Source: Hyphomicrobiales bacterium
GTDB lineage: Bacteria; Pseudomonadota; Alphaproteobacteria; Rhizobiales; NORP267
DNA length: 64,000 nucleotides
Assembly (NCBI GenBank): GCA_021775855.1
Contig: JAJFGZ010000004.1
Location: 47,132 to 111,131 of the forward strand
Reading direction: 5' to 3'
Every line of letters begins with the position of its first letter. Position 1 is the first letter of the stretch. Below the pieces are notes generated by a model. It saw only the letters and a program-made list of their open reading frames with translations, was not told where the DNA came from and ran no database searches. Below are positions 1-9,408 of this stretch, in pieces. Both the position numbers and the translations under genes were made by a program.

Positions 1-191
1 TGATCCTTCAGATCGGCATTCTCCGTGATCAGCTGCTCGACCGGATCGATGTCGGCCTCGTGGTCTTCGGCCAGCGGATCGCCATTGTCGTCCAGACCCT
101 GGTCATTCCAGCCGGAAGGTTTTGCAGCTAAATCATCGTTAGCGGCTTCGCTATCGGGCCCATCAACGGGTATATTTTTTTTATTCATCAT
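1..191 (-). CDS. grpE: GrpE nucleotide exchange factor, N-terminal part (cut by window start)
   Basis: I translated the minus strand by hand; this reading is too short and open-ended to be in the ORF track. It begins with two consecutive ATG codons and gives an acidic, low-complexity N-terminus of about 63 residues (Asp/Glu/Asn rich). It ends in the start of a helical segment (PVEQLITENADLKD), which is how GrpE enters its long dimerisation coiled coil. GrpE releases ADP from DnaK in the cytoplasm. It lies about 70 bases downstream of hrcA on the same strand, the usual hrcA-grpE operon. The name rests on position plus this N-terminal character, because the conserved C-terminal domain is outside the window. 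Confidence 0.8.
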   Translation of the reverse strand, partial: MMNKKNIPVDGPDSEAANDDLAAKPSGWNDQGLDDNGDPLAEDHEADIDPVEQLITENADLKD

Positions 192-259
192 TCGTCCTGG
201 CTGTTTGAACGTTGAAGACTTAATCTCCTGTCCCGGATATCGGATATTGGACGGTAATA

Positions 260-1339
260 TCAAGTCAGAATCCGGCTCACAAGTTTTGCCGTGTAATCGA
301 CAACGGGAACGACCCTGGCGTAATTCAGCCGGGTCGGACCGATCACGCCGAGCACGCCGACGATATTCTGCGCCTCATCGCGGTAGGGCGACAGTACGAG
401 CGACGACCCCGATAGCGAAAAAAGCTTGTTCTCGGAGCCGATAAAAATCCGAACCCCCTCGGCATCATCTGCCAGATCAAGCAATTGAATGATATCGGCT
501 TTTTTCTCCAGATCGTCGAACAATACCTGGATCCGCTCGATATCGGCGATCGCGTTGACATCGTCAAGCAGATTGGCGCGCCCACGCACGATCAGGGTTT
601 TGGGCCGTCCTTCTTCGTCCCTTGCCCAGCTCGCAAGCCCGGCCTCGACAACCTTGTGGGTCAGTTCGTCGAGATCAGTTTTCTGGCGCTTTTTTAAATT
701 TTCCAGAAAAGCAACGAGCTCGGAAACGGTTTTGCCCTTGATATGAGCGTTCAGGTAATTGGAGGCTTCCACCAGCGCCGACGATGGCAACCCTGCGGGT
801 AGGGTAATAACCCGGTTTTCCACCGAGCCGTCTTCGCCAACCAGGATGGCAAGCGCGCGCGACGCTTCGAGACGGACAAATTCGATATGCCGCAGAACCC
901 GGTTGACTTTCGACGCCAGCACGACCCCGGCGCCGTGGCTCAGCCCCGACAACATGCTGGACGCTTCGGCGAGGATATCCTCGTTATTGGGCAATTCGCC
1001 GTTGGCCAGCCCGGCGCGCTGGACCTGGACGGCGATTTCAGCCTGTTCCTCGTTGGACAGTCCGCCGATTTCCAGCATGGCATCCACAAAAAAGCGCAAC
1101 CCGAGGTCGGTCGGCATCCGGCCGGCGCTGGTATGCGGCGCCTGAATCAAGCCGAGCATTTCCAGATCGGACATGACGTTGCGCACCGACGCCGGCGACA
1201 AGGCGGTTGGTAAATGGCGCGACACGTTGCGTGACCCAACCGGTTCACCGGTTTCCAGATAAATCTCCACGATATGGCGGAAAATTTCGCTGGACCGACT
1301 ATTCAGGTCGGCAAAGGCCGAATATATCTTGGTCTTAAT
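260..1339 (-). CDS. hrcA: Heat-inducible transcription repressor HrcA
   Basis: HrcA represses heat-shock operons by binding the CIRCE operator, with GroEL as co-regulator. The N-terminal winged helix is clear ([14 protein letters not shown], then GEPVGSRN and a helix with [13 protein letters not shown]), followed by the dimerisation domain and a C-terminal [16 protein letters not shown] segment typical of the family. The 456-residue ORF is too long: a convincing promoter lies inside its first 80 codons. Between that promoter and the conserved domain there is no in-frame ATG, GTG or TTG. The given start is an ATT six bases after GGAG, which gives 359 residues, close to the family norm. ATC at 1345 or CTG at 1306 are alternatives. 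No CIRCE element is visible in the window. Confidence 0.85.
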   Translation of the reverse strand: MKTKIYSAFADLNSRSSEIFRHIVEIYLETGEPVGSRNVSRHLPTALSPASVRNVMSDLEMLGLIQAPHTSAGRMPTDLGLRFFVDAMLEIGGLSNEEQAEIAVQVQRAGLANGELPNNEDILAEASSMLSGLSHGAGVVLASKVNRVLRHIEFVRLEASRALAILVGEDGSVENRVITLPAGLPSSALVEASNYLNAHIKGKTVSELVAFLENLKKRQKTDLDELTHKVVEAGLASWARDEEGRPKTLIVRGRANLLDDVNAIADIERIQVLFDDLEKKADIIQLLDLADDAEGVRIFIGSENKLFSLSGSSLVLSPYRDEAQNIVGVLGVIGPTRLNYARVVPVVDYTAKLVSRILT

Positions 1340-1348
1340 CCTGATCTC

Positions 1349-1365
1349 CGGCTTGAAACAAGCCG
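1349..1365 (-). promoter_or_regulatory. Hairpin between two Shine-Dalgarno-like motifs at the hrcA start
   Basis: CGGCTTG and CAAGCCG form a perfect 7-bp stem with a 3-base loop. The stem lies between an AAGGAG and a second GGAG just before the inferred hrcA start. If it folds in the mRNA it would bring the upstream AAGGAG closer to the start codon and occlude part of the second motif. A role in translational control is inference. Confidence 0.45.
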
Positions 1366-1394
1366 CTCCTTGAACGCGTGGGTGGAGATACCCC

Positions 1395-1423
1395 AATGTA
1401 GGGTCACGCCCTCTTTGGGTCAA
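1395..1423 (-). promoter_or_regulatory. Sigma-70 type promoter for hrcA-grpE
   Basis: On the minus strand TTGACC and TACATT are separated by exactly 17 bases. Transcription would begin just before the AAGGAG that precedes hrcA. This fixes the hrcA start as downstream of about 1390 and rules out the ATG codons at 1630 and 1435 and the TTG at 1396. Confidence 0.6.
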
Positions 1424-1507
1424 TCTGGGTGTCATTCTGACCGGGGACTTTACCCCGCAGGGGGTGCAGGATAGACAGCAGCTGCGAGTGTGCAACAGGA
1501 GATCCTT

Positions 1508-2233
1508 TTGACCGATCAGGAATTGAGACCGTCTAGACGCAAACCAGACGAATTGCGCCAGGTCATCATCGAGCGCAATTATGCGCGCCACGCCGAGGGA
1601 TCGTGCATGATCCGGTGCGGCGACACCCACGTATTATGCACCGCGAGCCTGGAAGCCCGCGTGCCACCCTGGCTCAGGGGTGGCGGCCAGGGCTGGGTGA
1701 CGGCGGAATACGGCATGCTGCCGCGCTCCACGACCGAGCGGATGCGCCGCGAAGCCAAAAACGGCCAATCCGGCAGGACCCAGGAAATCCAGCGCCTGAT
1801 TGGACGGAGTCTGCGCGCCATTGTTGACATGAAGGCCCTTGGCGAACGCCAGATTACCATCGATTGCGACGTCATCCAGGCCGATGGCGGCACCCGTACG
1901 GCATCGATCACCGGCGCCTGGGTAGCCTTGCGCGATTGCATCAACTGGATGATGGCCCGGGACATGCTCGAAAAAGATCCGATTCTGGACCATGTCGCGG
2001 CGATTTCCTGCGGCGTTTATAAGGGGGTGCCGATGCTGGATCTGGACTACCCGGAGGATTCGGGTGCTGACACGGACGCTAATTTTGTCCTCACCGGAAA
2101 GGGCGGGATTGTTGAAGTCCAGGCGACCGCTGAAGGTGCGGCGTTTTCGGACGAGACATTTGAAGAGATGAAACAGCTCGCCCGGGCTGGTGTTACGCGG
2201 CTGGTCGAATTGCAGAAACTCGCGGTTGCGTGA
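1508..2233 (+). CDS. rph: Ribonuclease PH
   Basis: A phosphorolytic 3'-5' exoribonuclease that trims tRNA 3' ends in the cytoplasm. The 241 residues match the family length (about 238). Typical segments are [12 protein letters not shown] near residue 45, [14 protein letters not shown], the [15 protein letters not shown] helix, and [18 protein letters not shown] in the active-site core. The ORF track starts at a GTG (1490), but the TTG at 1508 follows CAGGAG at good spacing and matches the usual short N-terminus. It is divergent from hrcA and directly abuts rdgB, so the two are probably co-transcribed. Confidence 0.95.
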   Translation: MTDQELRPSRRKPDELRQVIIERNYARHAEGSCMIRCGDTHVLCTASLEARVPPWLRGGGQGWVTAEYGMLPRSTTERMRREAKNGQSGRTQEIQRLIGRSLRAIVDMKALGERQITIDCDVIQADGGTRTASITGAWVALRDCINWMMARDMLEKDPILDHVAAISCGVYKGVPMLDLDYPEDSGADTDANFVLTGKGGIVEVQATAEGAAFSDETFEEMKQLARAGVTRLVELQKLAVA

Positions 2234-2839
2234 ATGAATGACAGGCGTTTAACCAACGGCAGCGAGTTGATCCTGGCGAGCCATAATCCGGGCAAGGTGC
2301 GCGAAATCCGCGCCTTGCTTGAACCCTTCGGCATGAAAGTAAGCTCTGCAAGTGAACTTGAGTTGGACGAGCCGGAAGAAACCGGAATCACCTTCGTCGA
2401 GAATGCCCGGATCAAGGCTCTGGCGACGATGCGGGCGTCCGGGCGACCGTCGCTCGCCGACGATTCGGGGCTTGCGGTCGACGCCCTTGGCGGGGCACCC
2501 GGCATCTATTCCGCCCGCTGGGCGGGGCCCGAGAAGGACTTTTCCGTCGCCATGGAACGTGTCGAATCCGAGTTGAAGACGACCGGCGACTGCAACCGCC
2601 GGGCCGCCTTTATCTGCGCCCTGACGCTGTGCTGGCCAGACGGCCATTGCCGGGATTTTGAAGGCCGGGTGGAAGGTGAGCTGGTCTGGCCACCGCGCGG
2701 CACGCTCGGTTTTGGATACGACCCGGTCTTCGTACCGGACGGGCACAGCGAAACGTTCGGCGAAATGGACCAGATCAAAAAACACGCCATGTCCCACCGT
2801 GCAGACGCGTTTCGGAAACTGGTCGATGCCTGTTTCTGA
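2234..2839 (+). CDS. rdgB: XTP/dITP diphosphatase (RdgB/HAM1 family)
   Basis: Hydrolyses non-canonical purine nucleoside triphosphates (XTP, dITP) to the monophosphate and pyrophosphate, keeping them out of DNA and RNA. The N-terminal SHNPGK substrate-binding motif, the FVENARIKA helix, the [22 protein letters not shown] catalytic block and the GFGYDPVF motif are all present in 201 residues, the normal length. Its ATG follows the rph stop codon with no gap, and its own end overlaps the hemW start by 14 bases. This indicates a translationally coupled rph-rdgB-hemW operon. Confidence 0.96.
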   Translation: MNDRRLTNGSELILASHNPGKVREIRALLEPFGMKVSSASELELDEPEETGITFVENARIKALATMRASGRPSLADDSGLAVDALGGAPGIYSARWAGPEKDFSVAMERVESELKTTGDCNRRAAFICALTLCWPDGHCRDFEGRVEGELVWPPRGTLGFGYDPVFVPDGHSETFGEMDQIKKHAMSHRADAFRKLVDACF

Positions 2840-3995
2840 AAAACCGGGTCCCGAGCCCTTCGGTGTCTATGTTCATTGGCCATTCTGCGCCGCCAAATGC
2901 CCCTATTGCGATTTCAATTCTCACGTGCGCCACCAACCGGTGAATCAACAAGTATTTGCTGACGCCCTGTGCACTGAGATCACAACAACCGCCCGGCGGG
3001 TGCCAGGCAGGCGGGTTGAGAGCGTGTTTTTTGGTGGTGGCACTCCTTCGCTCATGGAGCCGGACACCGTCGCCCGGATACTTGAATGCATCGCCGACAA
3101 CTGGGCCATGCCGGATGACGTCGAGGTGACCCTCGAAGCCAACCCCACCAGCGTCGAAGCGACGCGTTTTCGCGGCTACGCCAAAGCCGGTGTCAACCGC
3201 TTGTCGCTTGGCGTTCAGGCGCTCGAAGATTCGGCCCTTCAAGCGCTCGGGAGGTTGCACAATGTGGACCAGGCGCTTGGCGCGCTGGCGATCGCCAACG
3301 AAAACTTTACTCGAGTATCAATTGACCTGATCTACGCCCGCCCCGGCCAGACATTGTCCCAGTGGGAGGACGAACTTGCCCGGGCCCTTGCGCTCGGCGT
3401 CGGGCATATCTCGCCTTACCAGCTGACCATCGAAGCGGGGACACCGTTTGCCGATCTCGAGGCACGTGGCAAATTGCGGCAATTGCCGTCTGACCTCGCG
3501 TTTGACATGTTCGCGGCGACCAACCGGTTGTGCGCGAGCGCCGGACTGCCTGCTTACGAGGTTTCCAACCATGCCCGCCCCGGCGAGGAGAGCCGGCACA
3601 ATCTGATCTACTGGCGCTACGGGGAATATGCCGGGATCGGCCCTGGCGCCCACGGCCGTCTGATTTCCGAGGATCACCGTTGGTCGACGGCAACGGAGTT
3701 TCACCCCGAAACCTGGCGGCAAAAAGTTGAAGACCAGGGATCAGGTCTGGTGACCGACGACCGGCTCAGCCCGGCGGAAGCGTCGAAAGAATATCTGTTG
3801 ATGGCGCTGCGCCTCTCGGAAGGCCTCAATCTTGCGCGTTATGCCTGGATTGCTGGAGCGCCGCTGGAAAAATCCCGCTACCTGCCTCTAATCGATGATG
3901 GGTTCCTCACCCTCGATAAAGCGGGATACCTGTCAGCAACCGACAAGGGCCGCCCGGTTCTGAACAGCGTCATTGCAGCAATAGCGGGGCTCTAA
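2826..3995 (+). CDS. hemW: Radical SAM heme chaperone HemW (HemN-like)
   Basis: HemW binds heme and a radical-SAM 4Fe-4S cluster and is thought to deliver heme to respiratory enzymes; older annotations call it oxygen-independent coproporphyrinogen oxidase. The cluster motif CAAKCPYC follows the strand GVYVHWPF near residue 20. [10 protein letters not shown] and SLGVQALED are the next radical-SAM signatures. The leading Cys that distinguishes true HemN is absent, which favours HemW. The start is the internal ATG within the rdgB end (389 residues). The track's longer ORF runs back through rdgB in another frame and is not credible. Its stop overlaps the stop of the convergent lipoprotein gene by four bases. 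Confidence 0.93.
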   Translation: MPVSEKPGPEPFGVYVHWPFCAAKCPYCDFNSHVRHQPVNQQVFADALCTEITTTARRVPGRRVESVFFGGGTPSLMEPDTVARILECIADNWAMPDDVEVTLEANPTSVEATRFRGYAKAGVNRLSLGVQALEDSALQALGRLHNVDQALGALAIANENFTRVSIDLIYARPGQTLSQWEDELARALALGVGHISPYQLTIEAGTPFADLEARGKLRQLPSDLAFDMFAATNRLCASAGLPAYEVSNHARPGEESRHNLIYWRYGEYAGIGPGAHGRLISEDHRWSTATEFHPETWRQKVEDQGSGLVTDDRLSPAEASKEYLLMALRLSEGLNLARYAWIAGAPLEKSRYLPLIDDGFLTLDKAGYLSATDKGRPVLNSVIAAIAGL

Positions 3996-5182
3996 AACGC
4001 GCGCGGACCAAACGCCTGCGGGGCCGGTTGCAAGACCCTGTTTCCGCCGCCTTCGGTTACTTCCATGATCGACAATCCGCGTTCGTTGAGCCCATTGGTC
4101 AGAAAGCGGAAAATCCCGTCGACGCCCTGAAACCCGCTGGGATTGGTCAACGCCGCATCGGTGAAGCGCTGATTCTGAGGTTGGGTCGCCAGGGTGGATA
4201 CCAGATTGACTGCATCGTAGGCAAGGCTCGCCAGCCGGGGCGGTTCTGACCCGTAGGTCGCCTGGAACTGGTTCGAGAATTCCTGAAACCCGGTCGGATC
4301 AGCGGACGGGTACCAACCGCCTTTGAGCGAAGGCTCGCGGCGCGCCCGTTCGTCATCCCACTGCCCCGAGCCAAGAAATTTGACCATATCGGTCTTGACC
4401 CCGTTGATAGACAAAAGTGGTACCAGCGAAGGAATAACGTTGGGCCCGTCGGGGATCAGAATCGCATCGGCCTGGGGCGTATCGCCGTTGGCCACTTCCG
4501 ATATCCGTTGTGCCGGTTCCATCATCCCCTGGCGGTCGAGCGGGTAAGTCTCGATCGCCACCACCTGGCCACCATTGCGTACAACCGCCTGCTGGAACGC
4601 GCCCTGGACAATCGTGCCGTAGGCGTTTTGGGGCAGGATCGCTGCGAACGATCGTTTTCCCTGCGCGACCGCGTAGGCGATAATCTGGTTGATATCGTTC
4701 TCCGGCAGGAAGCTCAGCAGATACACCCCGCGCCCGGCCACATTGGAATCGGTGGAGAAGGCGATCATCGGTATATTTGCCTGGCGGGTGATCGCGCTTG
4801 CGGCGGAAACGGATTCCGCGAATACCGGCCCGATTACCAGTTCAGCACCTTCACTCACGAGTTCAGTTGCAGCCGCCGCCGCGCCGGCTGCGGTGCCCTG
4901 GGTATCTTTCGGGATCAGAATGATATCGGGATTATTGAACGTGAACAGGGCAAGCTCGGCGGCCTCTTTGAGCGCCTTGGCGGTGCGCCCGGCATTGCCG
5001 TTCGCGGTCATTGGCAACAGCAGGCCGATTTTGACGGTGCCCGAGCCGATGGCGTCGAATTGCGCGCTCTGGCCGGTTCCAATATTGCCGAAACCGCCCC
5101 TGTTGAAATTGCCTGTACCGCACGCGGCAAGCAATATGGCAAAGCCCGCAAGGACTAGACCTATCGGGAAAAATCTTTTCAT
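3992..5182 (-). CDS. Penicillin-binding protein activator-like lipoprotein (periplasmic binding protein type I fold)
   Basis: The start at 5182 gives a clean lipoprotein signal: basic MKRFF, a hydrophobic stretch, and the lipobox LLAAC with Cys near residue 20. The mature part is a type I periplasmic-binding fold like the Leu/Ile/Val receptor or LpoA (KIGLLLPMTANGNAGRTAKALKEAAELALF; later VIGPVFAESVSAASAITRQANIPMIAFSTDS). Alphaproteobacterial genomes commonly carry this gene divergent to rsmI-yraN-gshB, and it is annotated there as a penicillin-binding protein activator (LpoA/YraM/LppC). Activation of a peptidoglycan synthase is inference. A solute receptor is the alternative, but no ABC transporter genes are adjacent. 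The longer track start adds ten residues before the signal and is unlikely. Confidence 0.8.
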   Translation of the reverse strand: MKRFFPIGLVLAGFAILLAACGTGNFNRGGFGNIGTGQSAQFDAIGSGTVKIGLLLPMTANGNAGRTAKALKEAAELALFTFNNPDIILIPKDTQGTAAGAAAAATELVSEGAELVIGPVFAESVSAASAITRQANIPMIAFSTDSNVAGRGVYLLSFLPENDINQIIAYAVAQGKRSFAAILPQNAYGTIVQGAFQQAVVRNGGQVVAIETYPLDRQGMMEPAQRISEVANGDTPQADAILIPDGPNVIPSLVPLLSINGVKTDMVKFLGSGQWDDERARREPSLKGGWYPSADPTGFQEFSNQFQATYGSEPPRLASLAYDAVNLVSTLATQPQNQRFTDAALTNPSGFQGVDGIFRFLTNGLNERGLSIMEVTEGGGNRVLQPAPQAFGPRAF

Positions 5183-5329
5183 GTCCGCCGAAAATCCTCG
5201 CACCCACCGCAAAGTGGGGAGAAATGATCATATTGAACGCGCACCGTCCAGTCGAAATATGGCGGTATTCGGGACAACGCACCGAGAATGCCTTATTAGT
5301 CGCATCTAAACCCGAATTCAGGAACGTAG

Positions 5330-6259
5330 ATGCCTAGCGATAGTGAAGATCAGGAGCGCCCGGCCGCCGGCTTTTTCATCCAGGGAAAGTCTTTTTTCCC
5401 CCCGCCATTGGCGCCTGGGCTGTATATCGTCGCGACGCCAATCGGAAATCTCGGTGATGTAACGATCCGGGCACTCGAAACCCTGGCGGGCGCCGACAAA
5501 ATCGCCTGCGAGGATACGCGCGTCACCCGGCGACTGCTCGATCGATACGGAATAAAAACCAGGCTTGTCTCCTACCACGACCGCAACGGCGCAGCCCAGC
5601 GCCCGAATTTACTTGCCATGCTGGATGACGGCGCGGTGCTTGCCCTGGTGAGCGATGCCGGGACCCCGCTTGTTTCCGATCCGGGCTACAAGCTGGTGCG
5701 CGACGCGGGGAAACGCGGGGTCGACGTGTTCGCCATCCCAGGTGCTTCGTCGCTGCTGGCGGGCCTTGTGGTGGCAGGGCTGCCGACCGACCGGTTTGTT
5801 TTTGAAGGGTTTCTGCCCACAAAGAGCAAAGCCCGGATCGACCGCATCCGGGCGCTTGCCGGGGTCGATGCCACCCTGGTATTTTTCGAATCCGCCAAGC
5901 GGTTGGCGGCCTGTTTGAAAAACCTTCGTGATGAAATGGGCGACCGCGACGCGGTTATTGCCCGCGAGATCACAAAAAAATTTGAGGAGACCATTCGCGG
6001 ATCGCTGGCAGAATTGACCGAGCGATTTAGCAGCGGCGAGACCCTGAAAGGCGAGGTGGTTCTTCTGGTCGGGCCGCCTGGCGAACCGGCCCAGGGAGAG
6101 CAATCCCTCGACGACGCGCTAAACGATGCGCTTCAGACCTTGTCTGTGCGCGAAGCCGCTATCGAAATTGCAGGTCTGCTCGATCTGCCGCGCCGGACGG
6201 TATACGCCCGCGCCCTGGCACTTGCAGGCAAGACACGCGGCCATGACCCGCAGTCCTGA
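5330..6259 (+). CDS. rsmI: 16S rRNA (cytidine(1402)-2'-O)-methyltransferase
   Basis: Methylates the ribose of C1402 in the decoding centre of 16S rRNA using S-adenosylmethionine. The tetrapyrrole-methylase fold is recognisable from GLYIVATPIGNLGDVTIRA, CEDTRVTRRLLDRYGI, LVSDAGTPLVSDPGYKLV and GLPTDRFVFEGFLP. The 309 residues include an N-terminal extension of about 30 residues before the first strand. AGGAAC lies just before the ATG. It is divergent from the lipoprotein gene and overlaps yraN by 17 bases, the common rsmI-yraN pairing. Confidence 0.96.
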   Translation: MPSDSEDQERPAAGFFIQGKSFFPPPLAPGLYIVATPIGNLGDVTIRALETLAGADKIACEDTRVTRRLLDRYGIKTRLVSYHDRNGAAQRPNLLAMLDDGAVLALVSDAGTPLVSDPGYKLVRDAGKRGVDVFAIPGASSLLAGLVVAGLPTDRFVFEGFLPTKSKARIDRIRALAGVDATLVFFESAKRLAACLKNLRDEMGDRDAVIAREITKKFEETIRGSLAELTERFSSGETLKGEVVLLVGPPGEPAQGEQSLDDALNDALQTLSVREAAIEIAGLLDLPRRTVYARALALAGKTRGHDPQS

Positions 6260-6632
6260 GCACCCCGCCCGTCGCCGCGCCGAGCGCCGTGGCATGCGCG
6301 CGGAATGGGTCGCCGCCTGGTGGTTGCGTGCCAAGGGGTACCGAATCCTGGAGCATCGCTACAAGTCACCCGTTGGCGAGATCGATCTGATCGTCCGCCG
6401 GGGCCGGCATCTCGCGTTTGTCGAGGTCAAGGCGCGCCGGAGCCGGGATCGGGCTCTCGAATCCCTCTCCGCCCACCAGCGCCGCCGCATAGTCCACGCC
6501 GCGGAGGCCTGGCTCGCGGGTGAAGCAATGCGCGCCCGGCTTCCGGACACCTATGACATTTCTTTCGACATGGTGCTTGTGGTGCCCGGGCGCTTTCCCT
6601 ATCACTTGTCGAGCTTGTTCGACGCCGGTTGA
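6243..6632 (+). CDS. yraN: YraN family protein (UPF0102, nuclease-like fold)
   Basis: A small protein of 129 residues with the restriction-endonuclease-like core of UPF0102: [21 protein letters not shown] supplies the D...E-x-K pattern, preceded by the helix [23 protein letters not shown]. Its molecular function is not established; relatives are suspected nucleases or Holliday-junction-type proteins. The start is the ATG inside the end of rsmI, not the upstream ATG of the 168-residue ORF, which is out of the rsmI frame and lacks family similarity. Confidence 0.9.
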   Translation: MTRSPEHPARRRAERRGMRAEWVAAWWLRAKGYRILEHRYKSPVGEIDLIVRRGRHLAFVEVKARRSRDRALESLSAHQRRRIVHAAEAWLAGEAMRARLPDTYDISFDMVLVVPGRFPYHLSSLFDAG

Positions 6633-6676
6633 GCCGGTTTCGCTATTCAAAAATTTCAGAATCAGGTGACGACACT

Positions 6677-7618
6677 ATGCCACTCCGTGTAGCTATCCAG
6701 ATGGACCCCGTCGAAGACATTGATATCGAAGGGGATTCGTCTTTTGCCCTGATGCTGGAAGCGCAGAAACGCGGTCACGAATTATTTTATTACCTGCCCC
6801 AGAATCTATCCATGAAGGACGGCGCGATCTTCGCCCGTGGGCAATCCCTCAAGGTCCGCGACGAAGCCGGGCGACATTTCGAGCTGGGGGAAACGCGGCT
6901 TGAAAACTTGATCGATTGGGACACAGTGCTTCTGCGCCAGGACCCGCCATTCGACATGTCGTACATCACCACGACCCACCTTCTGGAACGGATCCATCCG
7001 CAAACCCTGGTCGTGAATGATCCAGCCGAGGTGCGCAACGCGCCCGAAAAGATTTTCGTGACGGATTTTGCCGATCTAATGCCACCGACTCTGATTACCC
7101 TTGATCGCGAACTGGTCGACGAATTCCGCGTGGCCTATGGCGACATCATCATCAAACCGTTGTACGGAAATGGCGGCGCCGGGGTTTTCCGCCTCAGACA
7201 GGACGACAGCAACCTCGCCTCGCTTTTGGAGATGTTTGGCGATCTTTACCCTGAACCGTTTATCGTCCAGCAATATTTGTCGGACGTACGCAAGGGCGAT
7301 AAGCGCATTATTCTGGTGGACGGCGACCCGGTTGGGGCGATCAACCGGGTCCCGGCGGATGGCGAAACCCGCTCCAACATGCATGTGGGGGGGCGCCCCG
7401 AACATTCCGAATTGACCGATCGCGAGCGCGAAATATGCGCCCGTATCGGACCGGAACTGAAAGCCCGCGGCATGATTTTCGTCGGCATCGACGTGATCGG
7501 CGACGTGATGACCGAGATCAATGTCACCTCGCCGACTGGCATCCGCGAGGTTGCCAATTTTGGCGGCAATGACATCGCGGCACTGATCTGGGACGCCATC
7601 GAATCCCGGACCGGCTAA
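6677..7618 (+). CDS. gshB: Glutathione synthetase
   Basis: The second step of glutathione synthesis: gamma-glutamylcysteine plus glycine plus ATP. The protein has the prokaryotic GshB N-terminus ([27 protein letters not shown]), the [18 protein letters not shown] motif, and an ATP-grasp domain ([33 protein letters not shown], then [12 protein letters not shown]). It has 313 residues, matching E. coli GshB. AGGTGA precedes the ATG at 6677; the longer ORF adds 16 unlikely residues. It ends the rsmI-yraN-gshB block. Confidence 0.96.
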   Translation: MPLRVAIQMDPVEDIDIEGDSSFALMLEAQKRGHELFYYLPQNLSMKDGAIFARGQSLKVRDEAGRHFELGETRLENLIDWDTVLLRQDPPFDMSYITTTHLLERIHPQTLVVNDPAEVRNAPEKIFVTDFADLMPPTLITLDRELVDEFRVAYGDIIIKPLYGNGGAGVFRLRQDDSNLASLLEMFGDLYPEPFIVQQYLSDVRKGDKRIILVDGDPVGAINRVPADGETRSNMHVGGRPEHSELTDREREICARIGPELKARGMIFVGIDVIGDVMTEINVTSPTGIREVANFGGNDIAALIWDAIESRTG

Positions 7619-7728
7619 CCAAAGACTAGTTTTCCACAATCGATGTTCACATTATGTTCTTGCACGTGGGTGCGGTCCACGCTAGGATGGTTGGCATTTA
7701 TTGATCAATTTATTCAGGCATTTGCAAA

Positions 7729-9261
7729 ATGGTCTCACGGGTCACGACGGTCGCATTTGAGGGCGTCAATGCCCGCGTTGTTGACGTCCAGGTCCATGTG
7801 GCGTCCGGGTTGCCAGCTTTCACCATTGTCGGATTGCCGGACAAAGCCGTCGGCGAGAGCCGCGAACGGGTCCGCGCTGCGCTCAGCGCTGTCGGCCTTG
7901 GACTGCCTCCAAAACGGATCACGGTCAATCTCGCGCCTGCCGACCTGCCGAAAGCGGGCAGCCATTACGACCTCCCCATCGCCCTTGGCCTGATGGCGGC
8001 GATTGGCGCTGTGCCCGCCGACATGCTTGACGAGTTTATCGTGATCGGTGAACTGGCGTTAGACGGGTCCATATCAAAGGTGACCGGGGCGTTGCCTGCG
8101 GCCATCGGCGCCAACGCCGCCGGCAAGGGTTTAATCTGCCCTTATTCTTGCGGGTCCGAGGCTGCCTGGGCGGACCAGGACATGGCAATTCTCGCACCGT
8201 CCAATCTTGTCGGCTTGGCCAACCATTTCAAGGGATCACAGGTGCTGGAGCGCCCGGAACCTGGGGTCATGGCGGATGCAGGCAACCCGCCCGATCTGGC
8301 CGATATCAAGGGCCAGGAAATTGCCCGCCGCGTCCTGGAGATCGCGGCGGCTGGCGGCCACAACCTGCTGATGGTCGGCCCGCCTGGAGCCGGTAAATCC
8401 ATGTTGGCCAGTCGGCTGCCCTCGATCCTGCCGCCGCTTTCAACTCCCGAGATGCTCGAGGTGAGCATGCTCCAGTCGATCGCCGGGTTGCTCGAAGGGG
8501 GCCGTATTTCACGCGCCCGCCCGTTCCGCAGCCCGCACCATTCCGCCACGATGGCGGCGATGGTCGGTGGCGGTGTGCGGGCCCACCCGGGCGAAGTCTC
8601 GCTCTCCCATCTGGGGGTGTTGTTCCTAGACGAATTGCCGGAATTCTCGCCCCAGGTGCTTGATTCTTTGCGCCAGCCCCTGGAGACAGGGGAGACCGCC
8701 ATCGCCAGGGCCAATCACCGGGTCACCTACCCGTCGCGGTTCCAGCTGATTGCAGCGATGAACCCGTGCCGGTGCGGGATGGCCGGGGAGCCGGGTCGCA
8801 CCTGCGCCCGCGGTCCGCGCTGTGCGGGTGATTACCAGGCCAGGATTTCGGGACCGCTGATCGACCGGGTCGATATCCAGATCGAAGTCCCGGCCGTGGC
8901 CGCAAGCGATTTGGTCATGCCGCGCCCGGTCGAAGACAGCCGCCAGGTGGCCGAACGGGTGGCGGCGGAGCGGGACGTGCAGGTTAGCCGGTTGGCGGCG
9001 CTGGGGCACACCCACATGCGCACCAACACAGATTGCAGTTCGGCGATCATCGAGGAAATCGCCGCCCCGGACGTCTCCGGGCGGAAACTCCTCCAGGACG
9101 CCGTGGACGCGATGCGGCTGTCGGCACGCGGTTATCACCGGGTTTTGCGGGTAGCTCGGACCCTTTCCGATCTTGCCGGCGCTGAGACCGTCGGCCGGGA
9201 CGCGATCGCCGAAGCCCTTGGATACCGGGGTACGATTGGGGCATTTCAGGCGGCAGCCTGA
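7729..9261 (+). CDS. YifB/ComM family Mg-chelatase-like AAA+ ATPase
   Basis: ComM in naturally competent bacteria is a hexameric helicase that promotes branch migration during transformation; outside those species the family is called YifB. The order is an N-terminal Lon-like (ChlI) domain (VQVHVASGLPAFTIVGLPDKAV; PADLPKAGSHYDLPIALG), the AAA+ Walker A GPPGAGKS near residue 220, Walker B LFLDELPEF, a four-Cys segment (NPCRCG...CARGPRC), and a C-terminal Mg_chelatase_C helix bundle. It has 510 residues, full length. No other competence genes are nearby, so a DNA-recombination role is only inferred. I see no clear ribosome binding site. Confidence 0.92.
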   Translation: MVSRVTTVAFEGVNARVVDVQVHVASGLPAFTIVGLPDKAVGESRERVRAALSAVGLGLPPKRITVNLAPADLPKAGSHYDLPIALGLMAAIGAVPADMLDEFIVIGELALDGSISKVTGALPAAIGANAAGKGLICPYSCGSEAAWADQDMAILAPSNLVGLANHFKGSQVLERPEPGVMADAGNPPDLADIKGQEIARRVLEIAAAGGHNLLMVGPPGAGKSMLASRLPSILPPLSTPEMLEVSMLQSIAGLLEGGRISRARPFRSPHHSATMAAMVGGGVRAHPGEVSLSHLGVLFLDELPEFSPQVLDSLRQPLETGETAIARANHRVTYPSRFQLIAAMNPCRCGMAGEPGRTCARGPRCAGDYQARISGPLIDRVDIQIEVPAVAASDLVMPRPVEDSRQVAERVAAERDVQVSRLAALGHTHMRTNTDCSSAIIEEIAAPDVSGRKLLQDAVDAMRLSARGYHRVLRVARTLSDLAGAETVGRDAIAEALGYRGTIGAFQAAA

Positions 9262-9332
9262 TCGGTTCTCATCACTTTCCACAGAAAAAATTGATCGTTT
9301 TTGATTTTCGACACAGTTTTGCCCGATCCGGC

Positions 9333-9350
9333 GTCAAGGATTTGTCAAGG
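9333..9350 (+). repeat. GTCAAGG direct repeat, 11-base period, upstream of the hybrid kinase
   Basis: Two perfect GTCAAGG copies start 11 bases apart, one helical turn, about 60 bases before the kinase ATG. This spacing is typical of tandem half-sites for winged-helix response regulators. Which regulator, if any, binds is unknown. Confidence 0.35.
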
Positions 9351-9408
9351 TTGATGTGATCTTAATGCGATTGTTGTTTTTGTCAGCCAGTGTTGGGTTT
9401 TGTTGCGT

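Noticed and set aside
1368-1400. Plus-strand CTTGAAC...CCCCAATG resembling a sigma-32 promoter for rph
   Set aside because: Only a loose match, and the same bases form the better minus-strand sigma-70 promoter. Not strong enough to list.
1340-1630. N-terminal 97 codons of the 456-residue hrcA ORF
   Set aside because: They overlap rph, contain a near-consensus promoter for hrcA itself, and have no HrcA similarity.
3530-3730. Plus- and minus-strand ORFs within hemW
   Set aside because: Shadow frames of a clearly recognised gene.
7660-7700. TTGCAC-N17-TAGGAT upstream of the YifB/ComM gene
   Set aside because: Spacing is right but the -35 matches only three of six bases; too weak to call a promoter.
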